From CAIWHR01 sp963779805 (GTDB lineage Bacteria > Pseudomonadota > Gammaproteobacteria > Burkholderiales > Casimicrobiaceae): a DNA stretch of 64,000 bases. The stretch is taken from the NCBI GenBank assembly GCA_963779805.1, contig CAVZZN010000012.1:434001-498000 (forward strand), written 5' to 3'. The notes beneath the pieces are model-generated. The model did not search any database, was not told the DNA's origin, and was given only the letters and a program-made list of their open reading frames with translations. Shown piece by piece: positions 49,096 to 57,401 of this stretch. The stretch's first letter is position 1. Each line of letters opens with the position of its first letter. The position numbers and the translations under genes were made by a program.

Positions 49096-49680
49096 ATGGA
49101 CCAGGCGCTTCGCTTTCTGGCCGACACGATCTTCGGGCTGCTCACGTACAGCTTCCTGCTGCGCTTCCTCATGCAGACGCTGCGCGCGCCGTTTCGCAAT
49201 CCGCTCGGTCCCGCGCTGCTCGCGCTCACCGACTGGGCGGTGAAGCCGGTGCGGCGCATCGTGCCCGGCCTGCGCGGCGTCGACTGGGCGACGCTGCTGC
49301 TCGCCTGGCTCACGCAATGGCTGTGGCTCGTTGCGGTCGCCGCCATCACCGGTGCGGGCGTCGGCGCACCGGTGATCGGCATCGCGGCGGTGCTCGCCTG
49401 CATCGAGCTCGTGAAGGCGGCGATCTGGATCCTGATCATCGCCGTCATCGTGCAGGCGCTGCTCACGTGGGTGGCGCCGGACGGGCCGCTGTCGGGGCTG
49501 CTCAACGCGCTCACGTTCCGCTTCCTCGCTCCGCTGCGGCGGCGCATTCCCCCGCTCGGGGGCACGCTCGATCTCACGCCGCTCATCCTCATCGTGATCC
49601 TGCAGCTCATCCTGATGCTGCCGGTGCGCTGGCTCGAGCTCGCGGCGCTGCACGCGTTTCGCGGCGGCTTCGCCTTGTAG
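49096..49680 (+). CDS. yggT: YggT family membrane protein
   Basis: 194 residues with two YggT repeats. Hydrophobic helices include FLADTIFGLLTYSFLLRFLM and LLLAWLTQWLWLVAVAAITG, then WILIIAVIVQALLTWVAPDG and LILIVILQLILMLPVRWLEL. Conserved PFRNPLG and FLAPLRRRIPPLGG follow the first and second helix pairs. Its role is unknown in most bacteria, and some homologues affect osmotic tolerance or division-associated membrane organisation. It is translated directly after proC and before yggU. Confidence 0.92.
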   Translation: MDQALRFLADTIFGLLTYSFLLRFLMQTLRAPFRNPLGPALLALTDWAVKPVRRIVPGLRGVDWATLLLAWLTQWLWLVAVAAITGAGVGAPVIGIAAVLACIELVKAAIWILIIAVIVQALLTWVAPDGPLSGLLNALTFRFLAPLRRRIPPLGGTLDLTPLILIVILQLILMLPVRWLELAALHAFRGGFAL

Positions 49681-49683
49681 CGC

Positions 49684-49983
49684 ATGGAACGGCCCTGGTG
49701 CCGCGAGGAGCGCGCCGGCGACGCGATCGCGCTGGTGCTCGCGGTGCATGCCCAGCCCGGAGCCAAGGCGAGCATGGTGGCGGGCGTGCATGGCGACGCG
49801 CTGCGCATCCGCATCGCAGCGCCTGCCGTCGAGGGCAAGGCCAATGCCGAGCTCGTGCGCTTCCTCGCGCAGGCGTTCGGCGTGGCCCGCTCGCGCGTGA
49901 CGCTGGTGCGCGGGGACAGCGGTCGACGCAAGATCGTGCGCGTCGACGCGCCGGCGCTGCGGCCCGATCGCGAGTGGACGTAG
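49684..49983 (+). CDS. yggU: DUF167 family protein YggU
   Basis: 99 residues: DAIALVLAVHAQPGAKASMV, AGVHGDALRIRIAAPAVEGK, ANAELVRFLAQAFGVARSRV and TLVRGDSGRRKIVRVDAP. The PGAK, APAVEGKAN and GxxxRxK motifs define DUF167, a small soluble alpha/beta fold of unknown function. It ends the block 3 bases after yggT and converges on rsmA. Confidence 0.92.
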   Translation: MERPWCREERAGDAIALVLAVHAQPGAKASMVAGVHGDALRIRIAAPAVEGKANAELVRFLAQAFGVARSRVTLVRGDSGRRKIVRVDAPALRPDREWT

Positions 49984-50086
49984 CGGCGCGGGAGCCGATC
50001 GGGGCGCGCACCGTTGCGCACCGCTGTTCCCACCTCGTGCGCCCGAGACAACTGTTCGGTCCGAGCCAGCCGGACGGTCGGAGTCG

Positions 50087-50918
50087 CTACGTGCCGCGCC
50101 GCGAGCGCGTTCGCGAGGCGCACGAAATCGGCGGTGGCAAGCGTCTCGCCGCGAGCGCCGGGGTCGATGCCTGCCGCCTGCATCGCCTCGGGCGTGCACA
50201 GCGCGGCAAGCGCGTTGCGCAAGGTCTTGCGCCGCTGGTTGAAGGCTGCGGCCACGACGCGCTCGAACAGCCGCATGTCGGTGATCGCGGGCGCCTTGTC
50301 CCGCAACGGCACCAGCCGCGCGAGCGCGGATTCGACCTTCGGTGCGGGACGAAACGCACCCGCGGGCACCGTGAACAGCCGCGTCACCGCAAAGCTCACC
50401 TGGAGCATCACCGTGAGCCGGCCGTAGTCGGCGGTCGCCGGCGCCGCGGTCATGCGCGCCACGACTTCACGCTGCAGCATCACGTGCACGTCGCGCAGTT
50501 GCGAGGCATGGGCCGCGATGTGGAAGAGCAGCGGCGAGCTGATGTTGTACGGCAGGTTGCCGACGATGCGCAGGCCGGGGCCGAGCGCCGCGAAGTCGTA
50601 CTCGAGCGCATCGGCAACGACGAGGCGCAACGCGTCCGGCGCAAATTCACCGGCAAGGCGCGCCGCGAGATCGCGGTCGATCTCGATCGCCGTGACGTGC
50701 CCGGCGCGCGCGACGAGCGAGCGCGTGAGGGCCGCGAGCCCGGGGCCGATCTCGACCACGTTGTCTCCGGGTTGCGGCGCCACCGCGTCGACGATGCGCG
50801 CGATGTAGTGCGGGTCGACGAGGAAATTCTGGCCGAAGCGGCGGCGCGCGACGTGGCCCGCATGCGCGCCCTCCCCGTCCGGCGCTCGCCTGTGTCCGCC
50901 GCGCTCGTGCGTGCTCAC
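50087..50918 (-). CDS. rsmA: 16S rRNA dimethyladenosine transferase RsmA (KsgA), shifted at the very end
   Basis: Dimethylates two adjacent adenines in helix 45 of 16S rRNA during 30S maturation. GTG 50918 overlaps the pdxA stop. The N-terminus RRRFGQNFLVDPHYIARIVD is the family start. SAM motifs are VVEIGPGLAALTRSLVARAG and VVADALEYDF, and the catalytic motif is IVGNLPYNISSPLLFHI. The end FNQRRKTLRNALAALC and RLANALAA fits. The frame then runs on through the antisense of yggU. One extra base near 50095 would give the stop at 50087 and a normal length of about 276, so I place the end there. Confidence 0.88.
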
Positions 50919-51953
50919 CGGGCGATCGGCGCGCGCGCCTGCCTGCCGGCGAGATCGATCGCGAGCCGCAGCGCGGCATCGAGGCTGCCGACGTCCGCGG
51001 TGGCCGCGCGCGCGGCGTCGACGGCGAGGTCGAGCGCCGTGCCGTGATCCACCGAGGTCCGGATGTACGGCAGCCCGAGCGTGACGTTCACGCCGCGGCC
51101 GAAGCTCGACGCCTTGAGCGTGGGCAGGCCCTGGTCGTGGAACATCGCGATGATCGCGTCGTAGTGCCGCGCGTGCTCGGGCACGAACACGGTGTCGGCG
51201 GGCACCGGGCCCTCGACATTGATGCCGTGCTCGCGCGCCGCGGCGATCGCGGGCGCGATGACCTCGATCTCCTCCCGTCCCATGTGGCCGCCCTCGCCGG
51301 CGTGCGGATTGAGGCCGCAGACCGCGACGTGCGGGACCGCGATCCCGAAGCGACTCGCGAGGTCGTGCACGGTGATCGCGATCGTCTCGTGCACCGCCTC
51401 GAAGGTGATCGCATGCGGCACGTCGCGCAGCGGCAGGTGCGTGGTCACGAGGGCGACGCGCAGCGGATGGTCCCCGCCCGGCGCCCACGAGGAGCATGAC
51501 CACGCGCCGGGTGTGCGTGTGCTCCGCGAAGAATTCCGTATGGCCGGAGAACGGAATGCCGGCGTCGAGGATCACGCTCTTCTGCACGGGCGCGGTGACG
51601 ATCGCGCCGAAGAGCCCCGACAGGCACGCGTCGCTCGCGTGCTGGAGCATCGCGAGCACGCTGTGTGCGTTCGTCGGATCGGGATGGCCCGGCACGGCCG
51701 GGGCCGCGAGCGGCTGCTCCCAGACCTCCACCGTGCCGTGCTGCGGCCCGAACGAGGCGCCGTCGTACTCGACATAGCGCACGTCGCTGCCGATGCGCAG
51801 CGCGCGATCCGCGAGCAGCTTGCGATCGCCGAGGAATACGAGGCGCGCGGGATAGGGTTGCGCACGATGCCGCGCGGCGAGCCGTGCGCACAGCTCGGGC
51901 CCGATGCCGGCGGGCTCGCCGGAGGTGATGGCGATGGTGTTGCGATCCATCAT
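50915..51953 (-). CDS. pdxA: 4-hydroxythreonine-4-phosphate dehydrogenase PdxA, one frameshift
   Basis: Oxidises 4-phospho-hydroxythreonine in de novo pyridoxal phosphate synthesis. The ATG at 51953 overlaps the GH31-like stop (ATGA) and reads MMDRNTIAITSGEPAGIGPE. The GEPAGIGPE motif is family-specific. The zinc-site part is VILDAGIPFSGHTEFFAEHT. A shift near 51483 joins to VTTHLPLRDVPHAITFE, then CGLNPHAGEGGHMGREEIEV, YDAIIAMFHDQGLPTLK and the end SVDHGTALDLA. About 345 residues. rsmA overlaps its stop, the usual pdxA-rsmA coupling, but lptD-surA are absent upstream. Confidence 0.94.
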
Positions 51954-54202
51954 GAGGCCTGTGCGGTGAGGGATTGGATGGGAACGTCCGCCGCGTCGCC
52001 GAAGCGCTCGAGCGCGATCTCCGGCGCGACGCGCACCTGCAGCGCGCCGTCTGCATCCGGGGCGATCACCGCTTGCGCATGGCCCTCGAGCGCGGCGGTC
52101 GGACGACCGAACAGCCACAGCTGCGCGAGAGGACGCGCGCTGTCGATCTCGCCGGCGTGCTGGACTACGGAGCCCAGGGGAAGTGCGTGGCCATCGCGCC
52201 CGAAGATCGGGAACTGGTCGAGCGTGGCGCGATAGCGGATCACGCGCGGACCGGCAAGGCGCTGGCGCGAGTTGAGGTCGAACCATCCGCCCGGCGGCAG
52301 CGCGATGTCGATGCGGCCGCCGGGGTGCACGATCGGCGCGACCAGCAGCGCGTCGCCGAGCATGAACTGCGTGTCGTAGCGCTGCAGCAGGGGATCGTGC
52401 GGGAAGGCGAGCGGCATGGCGCGCATGATCGGCAGGCCGCTCTCCGCCGCCTGCGCGGTGCTCGCCGCGAGATACGGCAGCAGGCGGTAGCGAAACGACA
52501 GCCACTTGCGCGCGACCGGCTCGACGTCCGCCGCGCACAGCCACTCCGGGTCCGCGGCGCCCATCTCGATGCGCGTGTGCGAGCCGAAGAGCGCAGCCTG
52601 CAGCCAGCGCACGCAGAGCTCGGTGTGGCTTGCATCGCTCGGTGCCGGCGCGCGCAAGGCGTAATGGATGCCCCCGCTCATCGCCCACGACAACGCCCCG
52701 CGAATGCTTGCCGCGAGGCCCTCCCAGTCGAGCTGGGCGTCGCCGCCGCACGCGACAGGCACGCGGTGACTGCCGGTCCACCCTGCGCTCGCGCACGTCA
52801 CGGCGGCGTGATCGTCGCCGGGTCGGAAGCGCGCGGTCGCGCCTTGCACGCAGCGATTGAACAGCAGCGGATACGCGTTGTGCAGGCGCACGCCCGTGTC
52901 GCGATTGCCGGCATGCACCTCGTTCGGGAGCTGCTCGCCGCCGGCGGTCTCGATGAGGTCCGCGCCGCGCGCGAACGCGATCTCGTGCATCTCGCGCCAC
53001 CAGTTGCACGCCTCGGGCGAGGTGAAATCGAACACGGCCACGAGCGGCGATGCTTGCGCTGCCGACCCTTCCCCGTCTTCGGCCGCCGCGGCATCGGACA
53101 CGCGAACGGATCGCGAATCCGGCGCGGCCTCGAACACGTACGCCTCGCCGGTGGGTGCGCGCAGGAGATAGCCGCTCGCTGCGAGCTCGGCGGCGAGCGG
53201 CGACGCAGCGGGCACGTACGGCGTCTCGCGCATGCCGATGCGCATGCCGCTCCGGCGCATCTGCGCGATCGCTTCGGCGTCGTTCGCGGGCTCGCTCGCA
53301 CCCGGGACGAAGCTCGTCGCCGGACTCGCATCGAGTGCGAGCAATGCCACGTCGCACGGCAGGCGACGCTCGCGCAGGCGGGCAACGCTCTGCGCGGCGT
53401 GGGCCGCATCGGCGTGCCCGAAGCCGAGCCACGCGCCGTAGCTCCACGGTGGCAGCGACGGCACCGTCCCCGCGAGATCCGCAAACGCGTGCAGCACGTC
53501 CGCAGGCGTGTCGCCCGCGAAGAGGAACATGTCGAGCGCCTCGTCCTCGACGACGATCGCGTACGTGCGATGCGACCAGTCGGAGTGGCCGATGCCGTGG
53601 ATCACCGCGCCGGTGGTGTGCACGAGCACGCCCCACGCACCGTCGCCCGCTCCGGGGCTCCATGCGAACGGCACGTCCCTCGCGCTCCCGCCCGTATTGA
53701 CGCCCCGCGGCTCCTCGAGCCACGAGTGCAGCAGCTGGCCGCGCTTGTCGAGGGCGCCGAACTTCTCGCCCAGGCCGTACACGCTCTCGCCCGACGTCAG
53801 TGCCAGCGCGGCGACCCATTGCGCGGCGTGCCGGACCTTGCCGAACGCGGGCAGGCGCGTGCGCCCGTCGCGCATCTCGTCGGTGACGGACGACAGCACG
53901 ACGCGTTCACCCCTCATCATGCGCACGCGCAAGGGGGAGCCGAAGAGCTCGAGCGAGGTGTCGCCGCAGGTGAAGCGCCAGGCCTCACCGACCTGGCTCG
54001 CGGCGCAGGCCTTCGCGCGCCCGGTCAGGAGCCCGTAATCGGGGCGCGTGCGGGCGCCGATGCGCACGCGGAACACGCCGGGACCGAACGCCGACACGTC
54101 GCACACGTCGCCGGTCGACGTCGCGAACTCGCCGCCGGAAGCGCTCAGCCCGAGGCTGTGCGGCGCATCGAGCCTTGTGTAGGAGGACGCATCGAAGGCC
54201 AA
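51950..54202 (-). CDS. GH31-like glycoside hydrolase with a substituted catalytic Asp
   Basis: 750 residues, intact. The GH31 N-terminal sandwich appears as RVRIGARTRPDYGLLTGR and ESVYGLGEKFGALDKRGQLL. The barrel then follows with PPWSYGAWLGFGHADAAHAA. The catalytic strand of relatives reads KTDFGE (YicI), and here it is DLIETAGGEQLPNEV: the position of the nucleophile Asp is Ala, about residue 420. The second acid region ACGGDAQLDWEGLAASIRGA keeps GGD, but the following FWxHDIGG is replaced by GGIHYALRAP. The C-terminal domain is normal (FMLGDALLVAPIVHPGGRID, DLNSRQRLAGPRVIRY). It may be an inactive or altered enzyme. No signal peptide is seen. Confidence 0.82.
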   Translation of the reverse strand: MAFDASSYTRLDAPHSLGLSASGGEFATSTGDVCDVSAFGPGVFRVRIGARTRPDYGLLTGRAKACAASQVGEAWRFTCGDTSLELFGSPLRVRMMRGERVVLSSVTDEMRDGRTRLPAFGKVRHAAQWVAALALTSGESVYGLGEKFGALDKRGQLLHSWLEEPRGVNTGGSARDVPFAWSPGAGDGAWGVLVHTTGAVIHGIGHSDWSHRTYAIVVEDEALDMFLFAGDTPADVLHAFADLAGTVPSLPPWSYGAWLGFGHADAAHAAQSVARLRERRLPCDVALLALDASPATSFVPGASEPANDAEAIAQMRRSGMRIGMRETPYVPAASPLAAELAASGYLLRAPTGEAYVFEAAPDSRSVRVSDAAAAEDGEGSAAQASPLVAVFDFTSPEACNWWREMHEIAFARGADLIETAGGEQLPNEVHAGNRDTGVRLHNAYPLLFNRCVQGATARFRPGDDHAAVTCASAGWTGSHRVPVACGGDAQLDWEGLAASIRGALSWAMSGGIHYALRAPAPSDASHTELCVRWLQAALFGSHTRIEMGAADPEWLCAADVEPVARKWLSFRYRLLPYLAASTAQAAESGLPIMRAMPLAFPHDPLLQRYDTQFMLGDALLVAPIVHPGGRIDIALPPGGWFDLNSRQRLAGPRVIRYRATLDQFPIFGRDGHALPLGSVVQHAGEIDSARPLAQLWLFGRPTAALEGHAQAVIAPDADGALQVRVAPEIALERFGDAADVPIQSLTAQAS

Positions 54203-54225
54203 GTCGCGCTTTCAGTCCGGGACGT

Positions 54226-55158
54226 TCAACCGACGAAGAAAGGCTCGGGCAAGCCGGGCACGTCGACGCGCATCGCGAACAGCCCGCCGGAATGCGGGTA
54301 GTGCGCAAGGGCTTCGGCCGACTGCTGCTGGCGCGCGGTGGTGACGTAGAGCGTGCACAGGTTCCGTCCGCCGAATGCGCACATGGTCGGCGCGCGCGCG
54401 GGCACGGGATACTCGGCGGCGAGGCGTCCCTCCGGCGCGATGCGCACCACCTTGGCGGCGCCGTAGAGCGCGCTCCAGTAATGGCCTTCGCTGTCGACTG
54501 CGCCGCCGTCGGGGTGCTCGTGCGCGCCGGCGAACACGTGCAGCGGTCGCTTGCGCGACGGCGTGCCGGTGGCCGGATCGAAGTCGTACGCAAAGATCGT
54601 TCGCGTCGGTGTGTCGGCGTGATACATCGTGCGGCCGTCGGGGCTCCATGCGAGGCCGTTCGCGATCGTGATGCCGTCGAGCACGCGCACGAGCGAGGCG
54701 TCCGGATCGAGGCGCATGAGCTCGCCGGTCGCTGCGTCTTGTGCCTCGTTCATCGTGCCCGGCCAGAAGCGCCCCTGCGGATCGCATCGCCCGTCGTTGA
54801 AGCGATGCGTGCGCGTATCGTACGGCGCGGGAGCGATGCGCTCGCGCGGCGTGCCGTCGCGGCCGGCGAGCCACACGCCGTCGCGCAACGCGAGCACGAA
54901 TCCGCCGCCGCGCCGCAAGGCGAAGCAGCCGATCGAAGAGGGCATCGGGATGACGTCGTTGCGTGCGCTTGCGGGATCGAAGCGGTTGAGCGACGGCGCG
55001 TTGATGTCGACCCAGTAGAGCACCTGCTCGGCGAGCGACCACACGGGTCCCTCGCCGAGGCTCGCGCGGGCATCGAGCACGCATTCGAAGGAGGCGCTTG
55101 CCAGCTCGATGCTGCGCACTCCGGTATTCGCGCTTGGGGCGGCCCGTGCTGCGCTCAT
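54226..55158 (-). CDS. SMP-30/gluconolactonase family protein
   Basis: About 310 residues, six-bladed propeller hydrolases that open sugar lactones. ATG 55158 overlaps the epimerase stop (ATGA), while ATG 55164 is also in frame. Family features: LGEGPVWSLAEQVLYWVDIN with the metal-binding Glu, RTHRFNDGRCDPQGRFWPGT with the Asn-Asp pair, DGITIANGLAWSPDGRTMYH and HEHPDGGAVDSEGHYWSALY with the catalytic Asp. The first 15 or so residues (SAARAAPSANTGVRS) are encoded by the dispersed repeat R2 rather than family sequence, an unusual origin for an N-terminus. A sugar-acid pathway with its neighbours is inferred. Confidence 0.9.
   Translation of the reverse strand: MSAARAAPSANTGVRSIELASASFECVLDARASLGEGPVWSLAEQVLYWVDINAPSLNRFDPASARNDVIPMPSSIGCFALRRGGGFVLALRDGVWLAGRDGTPRERIAPAPYDTRTHRFNDGRCDPQGRFWPGTMNEAQDAATGELMRLDPDASLVRVLDGITIANGLAWSPDGRTMYHADTPTRTIFAYDFDPATGTPSRKRPLHVFAGAHEHPDGGAVDSEGHYWSALYGAAKVVRIAPEGRLAAEYPVPARAPTMCAFGGRNLCTLYVTTARQQQSAEALAHYPHSGGLFAMRVDVPGLPEPFFVG
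55110..55145 (-). repeat. Dispersed repeat R2, unit 3, inside the gluconolactonase start
   Basis: 36 bases nearly identical to 38453-38487 across 16.6 kb. On the minus strand it encodes APSANTGVRS, matching the peptide of units 1 and 2 (APSA-x-x-GVRSTKV-x-Q). Here the frame does not stop but continues into the propeller protein. Confidence 0.8.
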
Positions 55159-56150
55159 CGGCATCGCTCGTGCACCGCGATCTCCATCGTGCAGGAGAAG
55201 GACTCGCCCGGCGCGAGGACGCGCGTGCCGGTCGCGGTCTCGCCGCGCTCGGCGCGATTGAAGGCGTCGGTCATGTGCGTCACCGGCTCGAGCGCGATGT
55301 AGTCGCTTCCGGCCGGGATGTACACGACCGTGAACGGCAATGCGCTGTCCCCGCGCACGAGCACGCGATAGCGCGCATCAGGGTACGTCACCTGCGTCTC
55401 GCCCGTCCATCCCGTGTACACGTTGTCGAGGGTCGAGGCGCCGATCGGACGCAGCGGATGGAATGCGTAATCGCCCAGGGCGGGCACGACACGGACGGGC
55501 ATCACCGTCGAGTCGGTTTCCCACACGCCGGCGGCGTCGAAACCGAGGCAGGTCTCGCTCGTGCGAGGAAAGAACGGATGCCACCCGAGGCCGAACGGGA
55601 AGCGGGTCGAGCCGGTGTTGGTGATCGCGAGGCGCATCCGCAGCGCGCATCCGCCTTCGCTCGCGTCGCAGAGCTGGAACCACTGCGTGGCGCGAAAGGG
55701 CCAGGGCCACGCGCGACAGTCGGCGGCGGCCGCGCCATGGCCGTTGCCGCCATCGCCTGGACGATGATCGTACGCGAGCAGCGCGCGCGCATCGTCGTGC
55801 CTGATCACCCGCCACGGCCGCTGCCAGCCGACGCCGTGGATCGAGTGCGGGTGATCGCCGAAGTTGAGGTCCAGCGCGTACGTGCGGCCGTCGAACGCGA
55901 GGCGGCCCTGCCCGATGCGATTCGAATAGGGCACCAGCGGATAGCAGGCGTGGGCGCGCACGTCGCCGGCCGCGACCATGTCGTCGGGTGTGCGTCGAAG
56001 CACGTCGCGGCCGTGCCAGGTGAAGCGGGCAATCGCCGCTCCGGTCGCGGGTGCGAGTACGAGGCGCGCGTCACCGCGGGCGAGGGCGAGGGGTGCGGTC
56101 ATGGATGCAGGGCGCGGCGTGCGATCGTCGGCAGGTGGATGGCCGGACAT
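55155..56150 (-). CDS. Aldose 1-epimerase family protein
   Basis: 331 residues from ATG 56150, or about 315 from ATG 56102 (MTAPLALARGDARLVLAPAT), which looks like the family N-terminus. Epimerase features: CYPLVPYSNRIGQGRLAFDG with the Arg, FGDHPHSIHGVGWQRPW with the catalytic His pair, FPFGLGWHPFFPRTSETC, and the late GSDYIALEPVTHMTDAFNR with the Glu of the mutarotase site. It interconverts alpha and beta anomers of aldoses. It is the first gene of the sugar set that runs into pdxA-rsmA. Confidence 0.9.
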   Translation of the reverse strand: MSGHPPADDRTPRPASMTAPLALARGDARLVLAPATGAAIARFTWHGRDVLRRTPDDMVAAGDVRAHACYPLVPYSNRIGQGRLAFDGRTYALDLNFGDHPHSIHGVGWQRPWRVIRHDDARALLAYDHRPGDGGNGHGAAAADCRAWPWPFRATQWFQLCDASEGGCALRMRLAITNTGSTRFPFGLGWHPFFPRTSETCLGFDAAGVWETDSTVMPVRVVPALGDYAFHPLRPIGASTLDNVYTGWTGETQVTYPDARYRVLVRGDSALPFTVVYIPAGSDYIALEPVTHMTDAFNRAERGETATGTRVLAPGESFSCTMEIAVHERCR

Positions 56151-56233
56151 CGCGCCTTCATTCTACCGAAGCCCGGGTACCGGTCCCGAAACGCACGGGT
56201 GCGTCGAAGCCGGCGTCGCGATGATCCGGCCCG

Positions 56234-56239
56234 TATAAT
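56234..56239 (+). promoter_or_regulatory. Candidate -10 box for azlC
   Basis: TATAAT lies in the 159-base divergent gap between the epimerase gene and azlC, 71 bases before the azlC ATG. No recognisable -35 was found at the usual distance. Confidence 0.35.
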
Positions 56240-56309
56240 CCGTGCGGCCGGCAGGGCGAAGCTCCGCGAAGCACACCCATTGCGTCACCATGACTCCGCA
56301 CACGCGGCC

Positions 56310-57017
56310 ATGAGCCGCCGCTTTTCCACGGCGGAGTTCCGCGCCGGCTTCCTCGAGATGCTGCCCGCGTGCGTCGGGCTATCGCCGTTCGGGTTGGTCA
56401 CCGGCATCGGCACGGCGGCAGCGGGGGCGGACTGGCTCGCCGCGCTGGGTCTGAGCGCGATCGTGTTTTCCGGGGCGGCGCAGATCCTGGCCACGCAACT
56501 GCTGGCCGCAGGCGCGCCCTTCGGCGTGATCGTGCTGACGTGCTTCGTCGCGGGGCTGCGGTTTCTCATGTACAGCGCGGCGATGGCGCCGTACCTGCGG
56601 CCGCTTCCGAAGCATTGGCAGCAGGCGCTCGCATTCCTGCTCACGGACCAGGCATTCGCGGCCTCGATCCGGCGCTTCGATGCCAGTGCGGACCCGCACG
56701 CGGCGGCCTCGCACTTCCTCGGCGGCGGCTTCGCGCTCTGGGTCGCGTGGCAGTTCACGACCATGGCGGGCTTCCTCGCGGGAACGTCGATCCCGGCGGG
56801 ATGGTCGCTCGAGTTCGCCGTGCCGTTGTGTTTCCTCGCGCTCGTCGCCCCGGGGCTGCGCAGCGCCCCCGCCGTGCTGGCCGCCGCGAGCGCGGGCATC
56901 GCGGTGCTCGCGCTGCAGGGCTTGCCGATGAAGCTCAACCTCATCGTCGCGGGCATCGTCGGCATCGTCGCCGGCACCGCGGCCGAGCTTGCGGAGGCCG
57001 CATGGAAGCGACGCTGA
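56310..57017 (+). CDS. azlC: Branched-chain amino acid exporter large subunit AzlC
   Basis: 235 residues. Family start MSRRFSTAEFRAGFLEMLPA and CVGLSPFGLVTGIGTAAAGA, then IVFSGAAQILATQLLAAGAP and VAGLRFLMYSAAMAPYLRPL, which contain the conserved SGAAQ and LRxxMYS motifs. FLLTDQAFAASIRRFD and FLGGGFALWVAWQFTTMAGF follow. About eight helices in the inner membrane. With AzlD it exports branched-chain amino acids or analogues. Its last 16 bases overlap azlD. Confidence 0.92.
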   Translation: MSRRFSTAEFRAGFLEMLPACVGLSPFGLVTGIGTAAAGADWLAALGLSAIVFSGAAQILATQLLAAGAPFGVIVLTCFVAGLRFLMYSAAMAPYLRPLPKHWQQALAFLLTDQAFAASIRRFDASADPHAAASHFLGGGFALWVAWQFTTMAGFLAGTSIPAGWSLEFAVPLCFLALVAPGLRSAPAVLAAASAGIAVLALQGLPMKLNLIVAGIVGIVAGTAAELAEAAWKRR

Positions 57018-57334
57018 AGATCTGGGCGATCATCGTCGTCGTCGGGGCGCTCAATTACCTGTCGCGCCTGTCGTTCATCGCGCTGTTCGCACGGCGCAGC
57101 ATGCCCCCGCTCGCCGTGCGCGCGCTGCGCTACGTGCCCGCCGCGATGCTGACCGCGCTGATCCTGCCGATGATCGTGGGCGGCGCGACCGAAGCGGTGC
57201 ACGTCGATGCCCGCGTGCCGGCCGCGCTCGTCGCCGCCGTGGTCGCCTTCCGCACGCGCAGCACGCTGTGGACGCTCGCGACCGGCATGGGCGTGCTGTG
57301 GCTCGTTCGGGCCGTGTTCCCGGCCTTGGGCTAA
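57002..57334 (+). CDS. azlD: Branched-chain amino acid exporter small subunit AzlD
   Basis: 110 residues: WAIIVVVGALNYLSRLSFIA, MPPLAVRALRYVPAAMLTAL, ILPMIVGGATEAVHVDARVP, then AALVAAVVAFRTRSTLWTLA and TGMGVLWLVRAVFPALG. Four short helices, with the conserved NYLSR and RYVPAAMLTALILP of AzlD. ATG 57002 lies inside the end of azlC, so translation is coupled. Palindromic element C follows 24 bases after its stop. Confidence 0.92.
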   Translation: MEATLKIWAIIVVVGALNYLSRLSFIALFARRSMPPLAVRALRYVPAAMLTALILPMIVGGATEAVHVDARVPAALVAAVVAFRTRSTLWTLATGMGVLWLVRAVFPALG

Positions 57335-57357
57335 GATTCAGGGTGGCACACTACCCC

Positions 57358-57385
57358 GTTACTCGGAGTAATTACTCTGAGTAAC
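57358..57385. repeat. Palindromic element C, 28-bp near-perfect palindrome
   Basis: GTTACTCGGAGTAA is directly followed by TTACTCTGAGTAAC, an inverted repeat without a loop, with a single G-T wobble. It is preceded by CCCC, as in elements A and B. It ends 16 bases before the moxR ATG and lies between co-directional genes, so it is in the moxR leader. It resembles the right arm of element A with the outer GTTAC of the left arm attached. Confidence 0.93.
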
Positions 57386-57401
57386 GCTTCGCGGAGCTCC
57401 C

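Noticed and set aside
48276..53819. An open frame of 1847 codons on the minus strand
   Set aside because: It strings together parts of the GH31-like gene in a wrong frame, then pdxA, rsmA and the antisense of yggU, yggT and proC. High G+C keeps it open; it is not one protein.
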